The notes under the pieces are model-generated. The model ran no database searches. It worked only from the letters and a program-made list of their open reading frames with translations, and was not told the DNA's origin. A stretch of DNA of 64,000 nucleotides from Tiliqua scincoides. Lineage: Eukaryota > Chordata > Lepidosauria > Squamata > Scincidae. The stretch covers positions 29,436,388 to 29,500,387 of the forward strand of contig NC_089823.1 of NCBI RefSeq assembly GCF_035046505.1. The letters run 5' to 3'. Shown one piece after another: positions 48,601 through 53,923 of the stretch; the stretch's first letter is position 1; each line of letters begins with the position of its first letter. The position numbers were made by a program, and so were the translations under genes.

Positions 48601-48786
48601 AAATGCATGGCAATGGGTCAACTCCATCCACCTGCCAGCCAGAAGGGAACACTGCACCCGGCCAGGCTGCTGGCCAAGGCGGAGCAGCCAGCCAGAGACT
48701 CACGTCATCTGCTTCTCCTGCTCCAGCTCCAGCACAGTCTGCTCGGAGTCCAGCAGCAGAGGGCTGCGGGCTGCCACTTCCCCCAT
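17819..48786 (-). CDS. CCDC169: CCDC169 gene, complete coding region in eight exons
   Basis: Spliced gene encoding a 216-residue coiled-coil protein. Exons (minus strand): 48786-48704, 44884-44802, 42683-42573, 42472-42432, 25739-25641, 25482-25429, 22038-21962, 17921-17819; they sum to 651 bases (217 codons with stop). Every junction has AG before and GT after the exon, and all phases agree. The order of recognisable segments (TELEKRL, NEWKTR, DRLASVRSFDQM, FLKQLEEEKK, NDERRAYLA, DPKKGPIKKT) follows the human protein as I remember it, which is about 214 residues. Residues about 15-90 and 105-150 are heptad-like and acidic/basic, then a lysine-rich tail. The molecular function is not established; in humans CCDC169 is known for read-through into SOHLH2. 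It lies downstream of SPART on the same strand, as in mammals. Identity is from remembered sequence, not a search. Confidence 0.93.
17922..21599. other. CCDC169 intron 7
   Basis: Mostly unique-looking AT-rich DNA. Holds the TTAA MITE at 19827. 20450-20780 resembles a decayed Tigger-like element. No further exon is needed between exons 7 and 8. Confidence 0.5.
19827..19907. mobile_element. TTAA-flanked MITE (piggyBac-like)
   Basis: TTAA, then ACCATTTCTGCCCAACGTTG ... GTCGGGCAAAAATGGG, then TTAA. Confidence 0.8.
21600..21700 (+). mobile_element. Degraded CR1-like LINE 3' tip
   Basis: TGGTGGGCCTCTGTGAGATACAGGAAG-like stretch without the final tip. Confidence 0.6.
21757..21870 (+). mobile_element. 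Degraded MIR-like SINE
   Basis: GGCTTCAATCCCTTCTTCAG and a CTCAGTCTGGCCACCTAACT middle. A further tail-like scrap lies at 18870-18960. Confidence 0.4.
21962..22038 (-). CDS. CCDC169: CCDC169 coding exon 7
   Basis: Encodes residues 158-182, LSASLKTTERQKVDTEENKR then EKQIL, plus two bases of codon 183. Acceptor TTTTACAG, donor GTAAAT. If this donor is not used, the reading frame stops at once (AAG TAA), giving a 183-residue form without the lysine-rich tail. Confidence 0.85.
22143..22315. mobile_element. TA-flanked Tigger-like MITE
   Basis: Ends TAGTGGGCCCTCC and GAAGGCCCACTG with TA outside both. It lies in CCDC169 intron 6, about 105 bases upstream of exon 7. Confidence 0.7.
23072..23412. 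mobile_element. hAT-like MITE with perfect 8-bp target duplication
   Basis: Ends CAGTGGTTCTCA and TTTGAGAAACACTG; CTATATAG on both sides (23064-23071, 23413-23420). A class A-like MITE core is embedded in it. Confidence 0.9.
23960..23979. repeat. (AC)n microsatellite
   Basis: About ten AC units in CCDC169 intron 6. Confidence 0.9.
24648..24729. mobile_element. Short MITE, class A
   Basis: GGCTGCAATGCTATACATGA ... ACTTCTGAGTAGACATGCAT and AGGATTGTGCT. Opposite orientation to 4349. Confidence 0.75.
24755..25152 (+). mobile_element. CR1-like LINE 3' end
   Basis: Coding end (RTRGHPLKLSVGRVRTDKRK, WNSLPQDVVVASSLDAFKRG) followed by the full 3' UTR and the tip GTTCTTATGTTCTTA. It lies in CCDC169 intron 6, close to exon 6. 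Confidence 0.88.
25429..25482 (-). CDS. CCDC169: CCDC169 coding exon 6
   Basis: Encodes AYHKTNDERRAYLAVITQ (residues 140-157), matching human AYQKINNERRTYLAEMSQ. Acceptor ATCTAG, donor GTAAGT. It lies 158 bases after exon 5. Confidence 0.94.
25641..25739 (-). CDS. CCDC169: CCDC169 coding exon 5
   Basis: Encodes 33 residues (107-139), DSLNQFLKQLEEEKKGLQNQ then LKDYELRLEQEAK, the best conserved block of the protein. Acceptor GGCAG. The donor is GTTTGT, weaker than the gene's other donors. Confidence 0.95.
26290..26394 (+). mobile_element. CR1-like LINE 3' tip
   Basis: Only the last 105 bases of the family (GGGGCATTTGGTAGGCCGCT to TTCTTATGTTCTTAT). Confidence 0.85.
27078..27115. repeat. (CA)n microsatellite
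   Basis: About 18 CA units. Confidence 0.97.
27598..27650. repeat. (GA)n microsatellite
   Basis: About 26 GA units; makes a spurious Arg-Glu repeat frame. Confidence 0.97.
28078..28301 (+). mobile_element. tRNA-derived SINE, nearly complete
   Basis: A box-like GGTATAGTGGTTTGGGAGCT and B box-like GGTTCAAATC at the head, a MIR-like middle (GACCTTGGGCCAGTCACTTT, CTCACAGGGTTGTTGTGAGG), and a tail GGTATAAATATGTGAAATAA. A common squamate SINE layout. Confidence 0.88.
30418..30877. mobile_element. Degraded MITE, class C (about 450-580 bp)
   Basis: GGGCAGTCCAATTCTTAGCT ... TTTATGGCATGTTTGCGACA ... GGATTGCACTG. Shares the GCATGTTTGCGAC block with 34480-35062. Confidence 0.6.
30898..31403. mobile_element. 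hAT-like MITE, GC-rich interior
   Basis: Left CAGAGATTTTCAGACTGG, right AGTTTGAAAACCGCAG; flanks CCTCAGAG and CCTTAGAG (7 of 8). The GC-rich middle makes long spurious frames. Confidence 0.72.
31771..32091. repeat. 321-bp foldback element with long arms
   Basis: Outer ends ACACAGGCC and GGCCTGTGT. Inner arms of about 100 bases pair (ATTCCAAAAATGG against CCATTTTTGGAAT; GAATGGTTCAAG against CTTGAACCATTC). The centre CTTCCTCATGAGGAAG (31926-31941) is a perfect palindrome. It lies in CCDC169 intron 4. The family is not recognised with certainty. Confidence 0.88.
32973..33180 (-). mobile_element. CR1-like LINE 3' end
   Basis: CATAAGAACATAAGACGAGC at its tip, then the shared 3' UTR in reverse. 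It abuts an L2/CR1-like endonuclease fragment. Confidence 0.85.
33190..33790 (-). mobile_element. LINE fragment, endonuclease start (L2/CR1-like)
   Basis: The minus frame near 33652-33431 reads LLNARSVNVKATAIQDLIV, the usual opening of the endonuclease domain in L2/CR1 ORF2. Degraded and cut off downstream by a CR1-like tail (32973-33180). Confidence 0.55.
34480..35062. mobile_element. Long MITE, class C
   Basis: GAGCAATCCTATCTTGTGCT at the left and GACTCAGGATTGCCCCCTTA at the right are inverted ends. The interior is GC-rich (CCCGCCTCC-type runs), which explains several long spurious open frames. Confidence 0.68.
35099..35430 (+). mobile_element. LINE C-terminal fragment
   Basis: Frame 35132-35425 ends with a CCHC-like LCLFCSVEPDTLDHILLRC motif and LVAEFLAVVSKAKV, the zinc-binding C-terminus seen in several non-LTR reverse transcriptases. 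The clade is not assigned. Confidence 0.6.
36157..36930 (-). mobile_element. Jockey-superfamily LINE C-terminal fragment
   Basis: A 223-residue open frame (36925-36254) with YCAPVWLNSCHTSKIDARLN, MRIISGCIRPTPVFRFPIL and APPALRRQEAL, which is typical of the end of jockey-like reverse transcriptases. The 3' side ends in (TTTA)n at 36157-36176. Still open over its whole length, so either young or lucky. Confidence 0.75.
37093..37178. mobile_element. Short MITE, class A
   Basis: GGCTGCAGTCCTATGCACAC ... AGAGTAAGCCCTACTAAACA ... GGATTGCATTGC. Confidence 0.7.
37855..38030. mobile_element. hAT-like MITE with perfect 8-bp target duplication
   Basis: Ends CAGTGGCATAGCTAGAGGGG and CCCCATCTAGCTATGCTACTG-type inverted repeats of about 29 bp; GGATGGAC on both sides (37847-37854, 38031-38038). 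Confidence 0.9.
38318..38487. mobile_element. hAT-like MITE, second family
   Basis: Ends CAGTAGAGTCCCGAGGGG and CCCTCTTGGGACACTACTG; flanks CTAAAAAC and CTAAAAAA (7 of 8). Confidence 0.85.
40055..40135. mobile_element. TTAA-flanked MITE (piggyBac-like), best copy
   Basis: TTAA 40055-40058 and 40132-40135; inverted ends ACCATTTCTGCCCAA and GAGCAGAAATGGG. About 73 bp between the target copies. Confidence 0.82.
40880..41212. mobile_element. Degraded hAT-like MITE
   Basis: CAGTGGCATTGCTAGGGGG at the left and CTTTAGTGACACCATT at the right; related left ends occur near 13708 and 13836. Limits are approximate. Confidence 0.5.
41560..41741. repeat. Two-unit tandem duplication, 91-bp period
   Basis: Units begin at 41560 and 41651 (TGATCTTGGTTCAAGGCAAA / TGATTCTGGTTCGAGGCAAA) and share ACTATGCTCTGC and TTTGTCCTACAAACC. 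The spacing is 91 bp. Related sequence lies at 22400-22620. Confidence 0.8.
42432..42472 (-). CDS. CCDC169: CCDC169 coding exon 4 (41-bp small exon)
   Basis: Encodes DRLASVRSFDQMHL (residues 93-106). Acceptor TTCATAG, donor GTAAGT. It corresponds to human DRLSSIRVYERMPV. A 16.7-kb intron follows. Confidence 0.92.
42573..42683 (-). CDS. CCDC169: CCDC169 coding exon 3
   Basis: Encodes residues 56-92 beginning DNEWKTRCETQIELNRQLER and ending VRGSPT, a coiled-coil segment. Acceptor TTTAAG, donor GTAAGA. Only 100 bases separate it from exon 4. Confidence 0.93.
42911..43352 (-). mobile_element. tRNA-headed SINE, third family
   Basis: Minus strand: head GGTCTGGTCTAGAGGGCAGA with AAGGTCGCCAGTTTGAGGAC as B box-like part; tail AGAAAGGCGGTATATAAATA then (GTT/ATT)n at 42911-42934. 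It lies in CCDC169 intron 2, close to exon 3. Confidence 0.75.
43513..44335 (+). mobile_element. Non-LTR retrotransposon 3' end, 254-residue open frame
   Basis: The frame reads on from QLEVVHDFVYLGSTISDTLS through LYCSESWTLRSQQERKLSAF, MRCLRRILGITWQDKVPNN, RLRWLGHVVRMDDGRIPKDL to a C-terminal Cys/His motif TCSRCGRDCHSRIGLFSHTR. This is the end of a non-LTR reverse transcriptase. It is truncated at its 5' side and has no internal stop. The 3' tip is TCTTTCGAGACTGAAGGTTG. It lies in CCDC169 intron 2. The clade is not assigned. Confidence 0.82.
44364..44790. mobile_element. Short MITE (class A) split by the L1 fragment
   Basis: Left part 44364-44452 has AACAATCCTATGCAC and AATGGGACTTACTTCCAGGTAAG; the right part 44752-44790 ends GCATAGGATTGCAG. 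The two ends are inverted repeats of each other. Confidence 0.7.
44453..44738 (-). mobile_element. L1 reverse transcriptase fragment with 13-bp target duplication
   Basis: The minus frame (44701-44423) reads FLDAEKAFDNLHWDFM, IYSEQKARIRVNGDL and QGVRQGCPLSPLLFILTLEI, unmistakably L1 ORF2. It is flanked by CAGGTAAGTCTGT at 44440-44452 and 44739-44751. The insert has no L1 3' end; on the plus strand it finishes in CAAAAAAT. It splits a MITE next to CCDC169 exon 2. Confidence 0.85.
44802..44884 (-). CDS. CCDC169: CCDC169 coding exon 2
   Basis: Encodes residues 28-56 (TEVLELSVYEMKNTVTELEK and on to VEDE). Acceptor TACAG, donor GTAAGC. It aligns with human ...LSIFELRHKITELEAKL. A MITE with an L1 insertion ends about 10 bases downstream of the donor. 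Confidence 0.92.
45586..46132. mobile_element. Long MITE, class C, opposite orientation
   Basis: GAGCGCAATCCAGAGCACTT ... GTGCAAGTTAGGATTGAG. Shares GAACATGCTGTGAAGCATGT-like and TTACCTTGAGC blocks with 34480-35062. Confidence 0.65.
46150..46400 (+). mobile_element. SINE/LINE tail fragment
   Basis: AAAGGCGGGGTATAAATTCT near 46350 and a MIR-like start (CACCAGGTTGCCTTAGGCAA). Confidence 0.5.
46650..46835. mobile_element. MITE, class B
   Basis: GGGCCCAATTCTATCCAGTT ... GTTGGATAGGATTGGGCT, flanked by CTTAG on both sides. Confidence 0.82.
47158..47300 (-). mobile_element. SINE 3' half, family of 28078
   Basis: (TTTA)n at 47158-47177, then the reverse complement of the MIR-like middle and tail. 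Confidence 0.75.
47685..47870 (+). mobile_element. Degraded MIR-like tRNA SINE
   Basis: CCCCATGTTCAAATCTC resembles a B box, followed by GATAGGGCTGTCATAAGAAT in place of the usual GGGTTGTTGTGAGG. Confidence 0.5.
48241..48596. mobile_element. hAT-like MITE just downstream of CCDC169 exon 1
   Basis: Ends CAGTGGCTCCCAAGC and TTTGGGACCCACTG; CTCTAAAT on both sides (48233-48240, 48597-48604). It lies about 108 bases from the exon 1 donor, at the edge of the CpG-rich block. Confidence 0.9.
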
Positions 48787-49060
48787 CGCAGCCACCGCGT
48801 CCTGGTCTCCTTGGAGGAGCAGCGGGAGGCGGGCGCGAGAGAGGGAGGCTGGACCAGTCCCGTGACGTGCACAGTTCGAACGCTCGCCGCCCGCAGCATC
48901 ACAGCCGCTCTCCGCAGGGAACGCGCCGACGACACAAAGCCAGAGGCGGCTGGCCAGCCTGTCTCTCTGCGGGCGGCCAGCAGGGGGCGCGCTCTCCCCA
49001 CTAAGGGCGGGGCTGACTGAACACCTACAGCATCTTTCCTACTGGAACCAACCGTATTGG
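48600..49060 (-). promoter_or_regulatory. CpG-rich block over CCDC169 exon 1, likely promoter
   Basis: The only clearly CpG-dense, GC-rich stretch outside repeats. It covers exon 1 and about 270 bases upstream. CpG-island promoters commonly start transcription without a TATA box, and none is visible. It accounts for several long but unlikely open frames on both strands. The exact start site cannot be seen. Confidence 0.7.
48704..48786 (-). CDS. CCDC169: CCDC169 coding exon 1 (start codon)
   Basis: Starts at ATG 48786-48784 and encodes residues 1-27 (MGEVAARSPLLLDSEQ..., ending QEKQM) plus two bases of codon 28. The donor is GTGAGT (48703-48698). No in-frame ATG is visible upstream within the CpG-rich block, which supports this start. 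The N-terminus differs from the human one, but the LELEQEKQM end runs smoothly into exon 2. Confidence 0.85.
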
Positions 49061-49179
49061 CCTCTGCCTTTCCATTGGACCATTTCAGCGACGTGGAGAG
49101 GGGGGATTTGCTGCATGGGTAACAGCCTGTCCTCCATATCTACCTTGCCCAGGCTTCGCGCACTGGAGAGGACACTCTG

Positions 49180-49241
49180 TTCCAGAACCACCATTCAGAG
49201 CGTGACACCATAGTCTTCAGAGACTGAAGGATGCCAACTGG
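49180..49241 (+). mobile_element. Short 3' tip of the 43513 LINE family
   Basis: CAGAACCACCATTCAGAGCG ... AGAGACTGAAGGATGCCAA, matching 44277-44330. Confidence 0.75.
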
Positions 49242-49385
49242 GGAAGGAATGAATGCTGAGCTTCACACCTCCTTGGAAGCCACTCTAACAGCTGGCTTTT
49301 GCTCTCAGCTGCATTCTATGCTGCGGTACAGATACCCACTGCTAAATTTAGTCTGCACATGCACAGAAACATGTAGAAAGGCTAC

Positions 49386-49943
49386 AGCGTTTGGGGATAA
49401 TCAGTCTACAAACAAGGCGCTTGAGGCATGGCATGATGGAGACATACAAAATTATGCAGGGGATGGATAGAGGAATGCTCTTTTCCCTCTCACACAACAC
49501 CAGAAGCAGGGGACAGCCACTAAAACTGAGTGTTGGGAGAGTCAAGTCAGACCGAAGAAAGTATTTCTTTACCCAGCATGTAATCGATCCGTGGAACTCC
49601 TTGCCACAGGATGTGGTGATGGCATGTGGCCTGGATACCTTTCAAAAGAGACTGGACAGATTTCTGGAGGAATAGTTGATCGTAGATTACAAGCCGTGAT
49701 GGGTATGTGCAACCTACTTAGAAGTAGGTTGTCTCTGAATTTTATTATTTATTATTATTTTATTAATTTATACCCCGCCTTTTTGCCCACTTGCATCTGA
49801 ATGCCAGATGCAAGTGAGGGCACCAGGATGCAGGTCTCCTGGTGTCTTGTATCCTCCCTGAAGCATGAGGTGGGCCACTGTGAGATACAGGAAGCTGGAC
49901 TAGATAGGCCTTTGGCCTGATGCATCAGGGTTCTTCTTATGTC
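49386..49943 (+). mobile_element. CR1-like LINE 3' end with AT-rich insertion
   Basis: Coding end at 49391-49675 (IMQGMDRGMLFSLSHNTRSR, WNSLPQDVVMACGLDTFQKR) and 3' UTR to about 49943. An AT-rich piece with a TACCCCGCCTTTTTGCC tail sits inside at 49739-49797. Confidence 0.82.
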
Positions 49944-49966
49944 AACATGGCCTCTTCATAGATATA

Positions 49967-50512
49967 ATAATAATAATAAACTTTATTTATACCCCACCAT
50001 TCTCCCCAAAGGGACCCAGGGCGGCTTACAACAGGTTAAAAGCAGATTAAAACATTAACATATTAACAAATATCATAAAAACAGTAGTCAGATAAAAAAT
50101 CAGGTAAAAGGAGCATAGAGCAGCAGATCATAGGAATCAGGCCTGTAAAAAATACTAAGAGATGTAGAAAAGATGTTTAAAAAGGCCATGAACTCAGAAG
50201 GCTTGTTTAAACAGAAGGGTGTTCAGGCCCTGCCGAAAAGTCTCAAGAGAGGGAGCCATTCTTAAGTCAAGGGGAAGGAAGTTCCATAATGTTGGTGCCA
50301 CTACTGAGAAGGCCTATTTCTTGTCGCCACCCCACGTACCTTCCTAGGCGGCGGCACTTGTAAAAAGGCCTTCTCTGATGACCTAAGAGGACGAGCTGGA
50401 TTGTACGGAAGTAGGCAGTCCCTAAGATACCCTGGCCCAGAGCAGTAAAGGGGTTTAAAGGTCAAAACCAGCACCTTGAATTGGACCCGGAAACAAATGG
50501 GCAGCCAATCAG
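49967..50512 (-). mobile_element. LINE 3' end, same L2/CR1-like family as 9037
   Basis: Nearly colinear with 9037-9590, including the AAT-rich tail (49967-49981), the ACAACAGGTTAAA tract and the CTTCTCTGATGACCTAAGAG stretch. A shorter and more degraded copy. Confidence 0.85.
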
Positions 50513-50715
50513 ATATCTATGATCAGATCTCTTCTCTTTCCTCTCAAAGAAGAAATTGATTCTCAAGAGCTGCTGTGATAGGAAAAACTTAGTTTATGAG
50601 TATCTGGAAAGGTAAAAATGTCGCTTGGGTTGAAACCCAGCTGATTCACACATCTAGCAATTAGGGAAAAATTAGTAGTGTATATGAAACAATAAAATTG
50701 AAGCTTACTATAGGA

Positions 50716-51009
50716 GAGGGGTGGCCACACTTGCTTAACATAAGAGCCACATACGTTAAACTTCAGATGCTTGAGAGTCACAATACTTAAAAAGCATTTA
50801 AATTCTTAAATATATTAACCCACCATGAACGTTAAACTTATGTTTTAATCCAGTTGACTGTTTATACCTGGTAAATAGTTGTGAAGCTTGAAAAATTTAC
50901 CTTTTATATTGTGATGCAAAAAGGAGCGCAGCCAATATATTGCAGAGAACTGCACATTATATGTCAAAGAGGCACCTGTGATTTGTGAGCCATGGTTTGG
51001 CCACCCCTG
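50716..51009. mobile_element. hAT-like MITE near SPART/CCDC169 boundary
   Basis: Ends GAGGGGTGGCC and GGCCACCCCTG; flanks CTATAGGA and CTATCAGA (6 of 8). A remnant of the same end lies at 51145-51172. Confidence 0.75.
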
Positions 51010-51016
51010 CTATCAG

Positions 51017-51141
51017 AGCTGGAGTGCATTTCCAAATTATTCCTGTAATCCAGGAGACAGTTGCCTGCAGTCTTTTCTGAAATAATTTTGAGAGAGTGGC
51101 CTGCAGTCTTTTCTGAAATAATTTGTAAATGCACTCCAGCT
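51017..51141. repeat. 125-bp foldback with internal duplication
   Basis: Arms AGCTGGAGTGCATTTCCAAA and its inverse at 51120-51141 pair over about 25 bases. Between them a block GCCTGCAGTCTTTTCTGAAA occurs twice in tandem. It abuts the hAT-like MITE at 50716-51009. Confidence 0.8.
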
Positions 51142-52639
51142 CCTATAACAGAGGTGACCAAATCGTGGCTCATGTTTTAATGTTTTTTTCTCTGATGTCA
51201 CACAGTAAATTTGAAATTAACTGCTTAAGATTATTCGGTTTCTGCTAAAAAAACAAATAGAAGAAAAAAAACAACCACATGGGCCCTACATTATCCCTAG
51301 GATGCACACAAGATACAGAATTGCATAGCAACAGTTATACTGTATTGTACTCTGCTGGTTACCATAGATCTACAGCCCTTGGAACTGGAGACTATAAGTT
51401 CATCTTGCCTGCCCAACCCCTATGCTTAAAAACAGAACTGAGCTCAGGACAGAAGCAAAAGCTTGAATGGTGGGGGAGACCTTCCAGGGTAATAGCTTGG
51501 CTTTTATATCACAATATTGACCTAAATTTAAATCTGAACATTGAGAAATTTTAAAATATTAATGGGTGGGTTTCTCTCTCTCTCTCCCTCCATTCCCTTT
51601 TAACATTGCATGCATGTCTGCTGTAGAAGAACTACCCTTCTAATAAACTGTCTGTAGTTAGATTTATGTAAGTATACGGGACTGAAATCTTCTCTTGTCG
51701 ATATGGTGTGTCACTGCTCGTCTTTGAAAGATGCACCTTCATGATTTGCTGCCACCACCACCCTCTCCCCCATTTAAGCAGTAAGGAAGAGGCTAATTGA
51801 ATAGCAACTCATGTTTTAAAACAAGATGTTTAGATCAACATTTAATGAGTTACAATTAAAAGAACTGAGCTTTTGCTGCAAGTTGTTCTGCAACGTTTAG
51901 CACGAAGACACCAAATACACCTGGCATCACATAGTGTGCCGCATTTGCTCCCATTTAAGCACCTTAGGGATTATCATGAATATTTGCTTTCCATTGCTTT
52001 CTTTTGCAGACTATTGGACATGTACTAATTAACAGATATTTGCCAGATGAGGACCAAAACCAAAAAGCCACACAAAAATCCATCTGCCTTTGTATAATGG
52101 TGATCTACTTCAAGTCATAATGCAATTCACTCATGCATAAAAAGCAGTGAATAATTTGAAACTGCAGGCAGACACCAAGGTTCTTTGTAGACTGGGCTTA
52201 GCAAAATATAGTGGGAAAACCAACCAGCATGACCTGTAAATGAATTTAGAAAGAGGGATTTTTGGTAGTCTGGAGTATTTTTCTGGAAGCAGTGAGTTTT
52301 CAACAACTGTTAAAACATAGCCTCAAGAGGTTCTAGTCTTAGTCCTAGCAGGAGTTCTAGGCCTCCGACAGGTGAGAAATAGCAATTCAAACAGTAGCTT
52401 TTAGCTCTGCATCTGTCTCACATGAAGACTTGCATAGAGGCTTGCTGTATAGCTGTGAAATGAGTATTCAACAGGGCAGGGGAGGGAGGAGAAAGAAATG
52501 TGATAATAATACCAGTAAAAGTAATGCCATTTTAACCCACTCATGTCGTCCACATATTTAAAAAAGTCACAACTGCTTTACAAATTCCTCTCAACCAATT
52601 CTTGCTGTAACTTGGCCACTCCAATAAAAAATACAAACA
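51142..52639. other. Intergenic between SPART and CCDC169
   Basis: No element ends or coding potential recognised after the foldback. AT-rich and unique-looking. Confidence 0.5.
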
Positions 52640-53733
52640 AAAACATTCGTTTCAAGTCTTGTTTATAGTTTTAAATCCATAGATGTACTCAGTCATAATC
52701 CAAGTGGTTAGTTCCAGAATTAGTGGATGCACTCATCCCAAGTGCCATCATAGTTCTGTGGTCATTAAACACAGTACTACAATATTTGGCATTTGTGAAA
52801 CCTCACAATAAATTTAAGCCAAAATCTAAATCAAAGAGAGTAAGAAATAGATGCTTGTATTTCTAGCAAATGAACTGTGTATTAGATACAGATATGAAGG
52901 TAGATATTTAAATACATGAGATGCATTGCACTCCACCACAGGGCAGCAAGATTAACTTCTGAATAATAAGCTTCTCAGTTAAATCTGTTTACAGTCCTAC
53001 AAGAAATAAGAAGTGCAACAATAAAAGCTTTTATGCAGAGTCCAGCTTTTTCCTTAAGTGAGGATTCAGCCTTATTAGAACAAAATAAATCAGTTCCTAC
53101 AACCTGGCTAGATGCCAACCACAAGTGCAAGTTCAGCTTACCAAAGTAGGTAAGGATTTTGCCAATACCAGTGAAATCCACAATTTTAAAGAGTTTGCTT
53201 AACTTCTACTAGCACATAAATAATGTATATGTAAATCTTTGGTGTAAGAGTTTGGAACTAATTTTGCATTTAACGAAAGTTGTATGTTAAAAGCTCTTGG
53301 TGTTTAGAAAGAGCTTATTTGCTTAGCCAGTTTTTGTAGTGCTCAAGTAGTGCATAAAGCTTAATCAGGCAGTTCTGATTCAGCAACCATTTAAATATAA
53401 TTAAATTTGTTATTCTAATATTTTGTGTCAATAAATATTGTTACAAAAATAGTCCTGCTGTACATAATACTAAATTCTAACTTTCCACTTCCATTTGAAA
53501 AAGTCATTTAAGCCATTTTCTTGTGGAATTGGAAGCTCTTGCAAATGCATTTCTCTTATCGAGATCTTGCAGCAATACCTGGAACATTCATTTTAGAAGA
53601 CACTAGATTTTAATTTTGATGAATTAGCTTATGAGTGTTAAGTATTAGAAAAATAAACATATTTCTAAATAGTTCGCTCCTTTAAAGTAAATTACACCAT
53701 ATGTTAAGGCATTGGAAAATTCACATAGTATCT
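52640..53733 (-). other. Probable SPART 3' untranslated region
   Basis: AT-rich unique-looking sequence directly after the SPART stop. No canonical AATAAA is seen on the minus strand. TATAAA at 52667-52662 followed by a T/GT-rich run (about 52650-52625) is the best candidate end, giving a UTR of about 1.1 kb. The extent is inference. Confidence 0.35.
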
Positions 53734-53923
53734 TCAGTGTCCATCTTTTTTTTCCTTCTTTTCGGTAATTTTATATTCATCCAGCACCGCGTGGCCCGTT
53801 TCCTTTGCAGTTTTCTTCACCATGGCTTTGATTCCAATGTTGTCAATATTGAACGCTGTCACACCAACGTTGATGGCAGAACTCATGGCATCATCTGTGG
53901 CATGGCCAGCATTATCCCCATAC
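53734..53923 (-). CDS. SPART: SPART (spartin) last coding exon
   Basis: Encodes 62 residues starting YGDNAGHATDDAMSSAINVG, then VTAFNIDNIGIKAMVKKTAK, ending KKEKKDGH and TGA at 53736-53734. The first base completes a codon from the upstream exon. The acceptor is TTACATTAAG. It matches the C-terminal end of the spartin senescence domain (human VNVGVTAYNINNIGIKAMVKKTA). Spartin acts in endosomal traffic and lipid-droplet turnover; human loss causes Troyer syndrome. The tail after the conserved block is much shorter than in human, where an extra acidic/lysine-rich stretch follows. Upstream exons are outside the window. Confidence 0.95.

Noticed and set aside
48532-49020. Open frames of 98-162 residues on both strands around 48532-49020
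   Set aside because: They fall in the CpG-rich CCDC169 promoter and first exon, have low-complexity Arg/Ser/Pro-rich translations and clash with the well-supported exon 1 frame.
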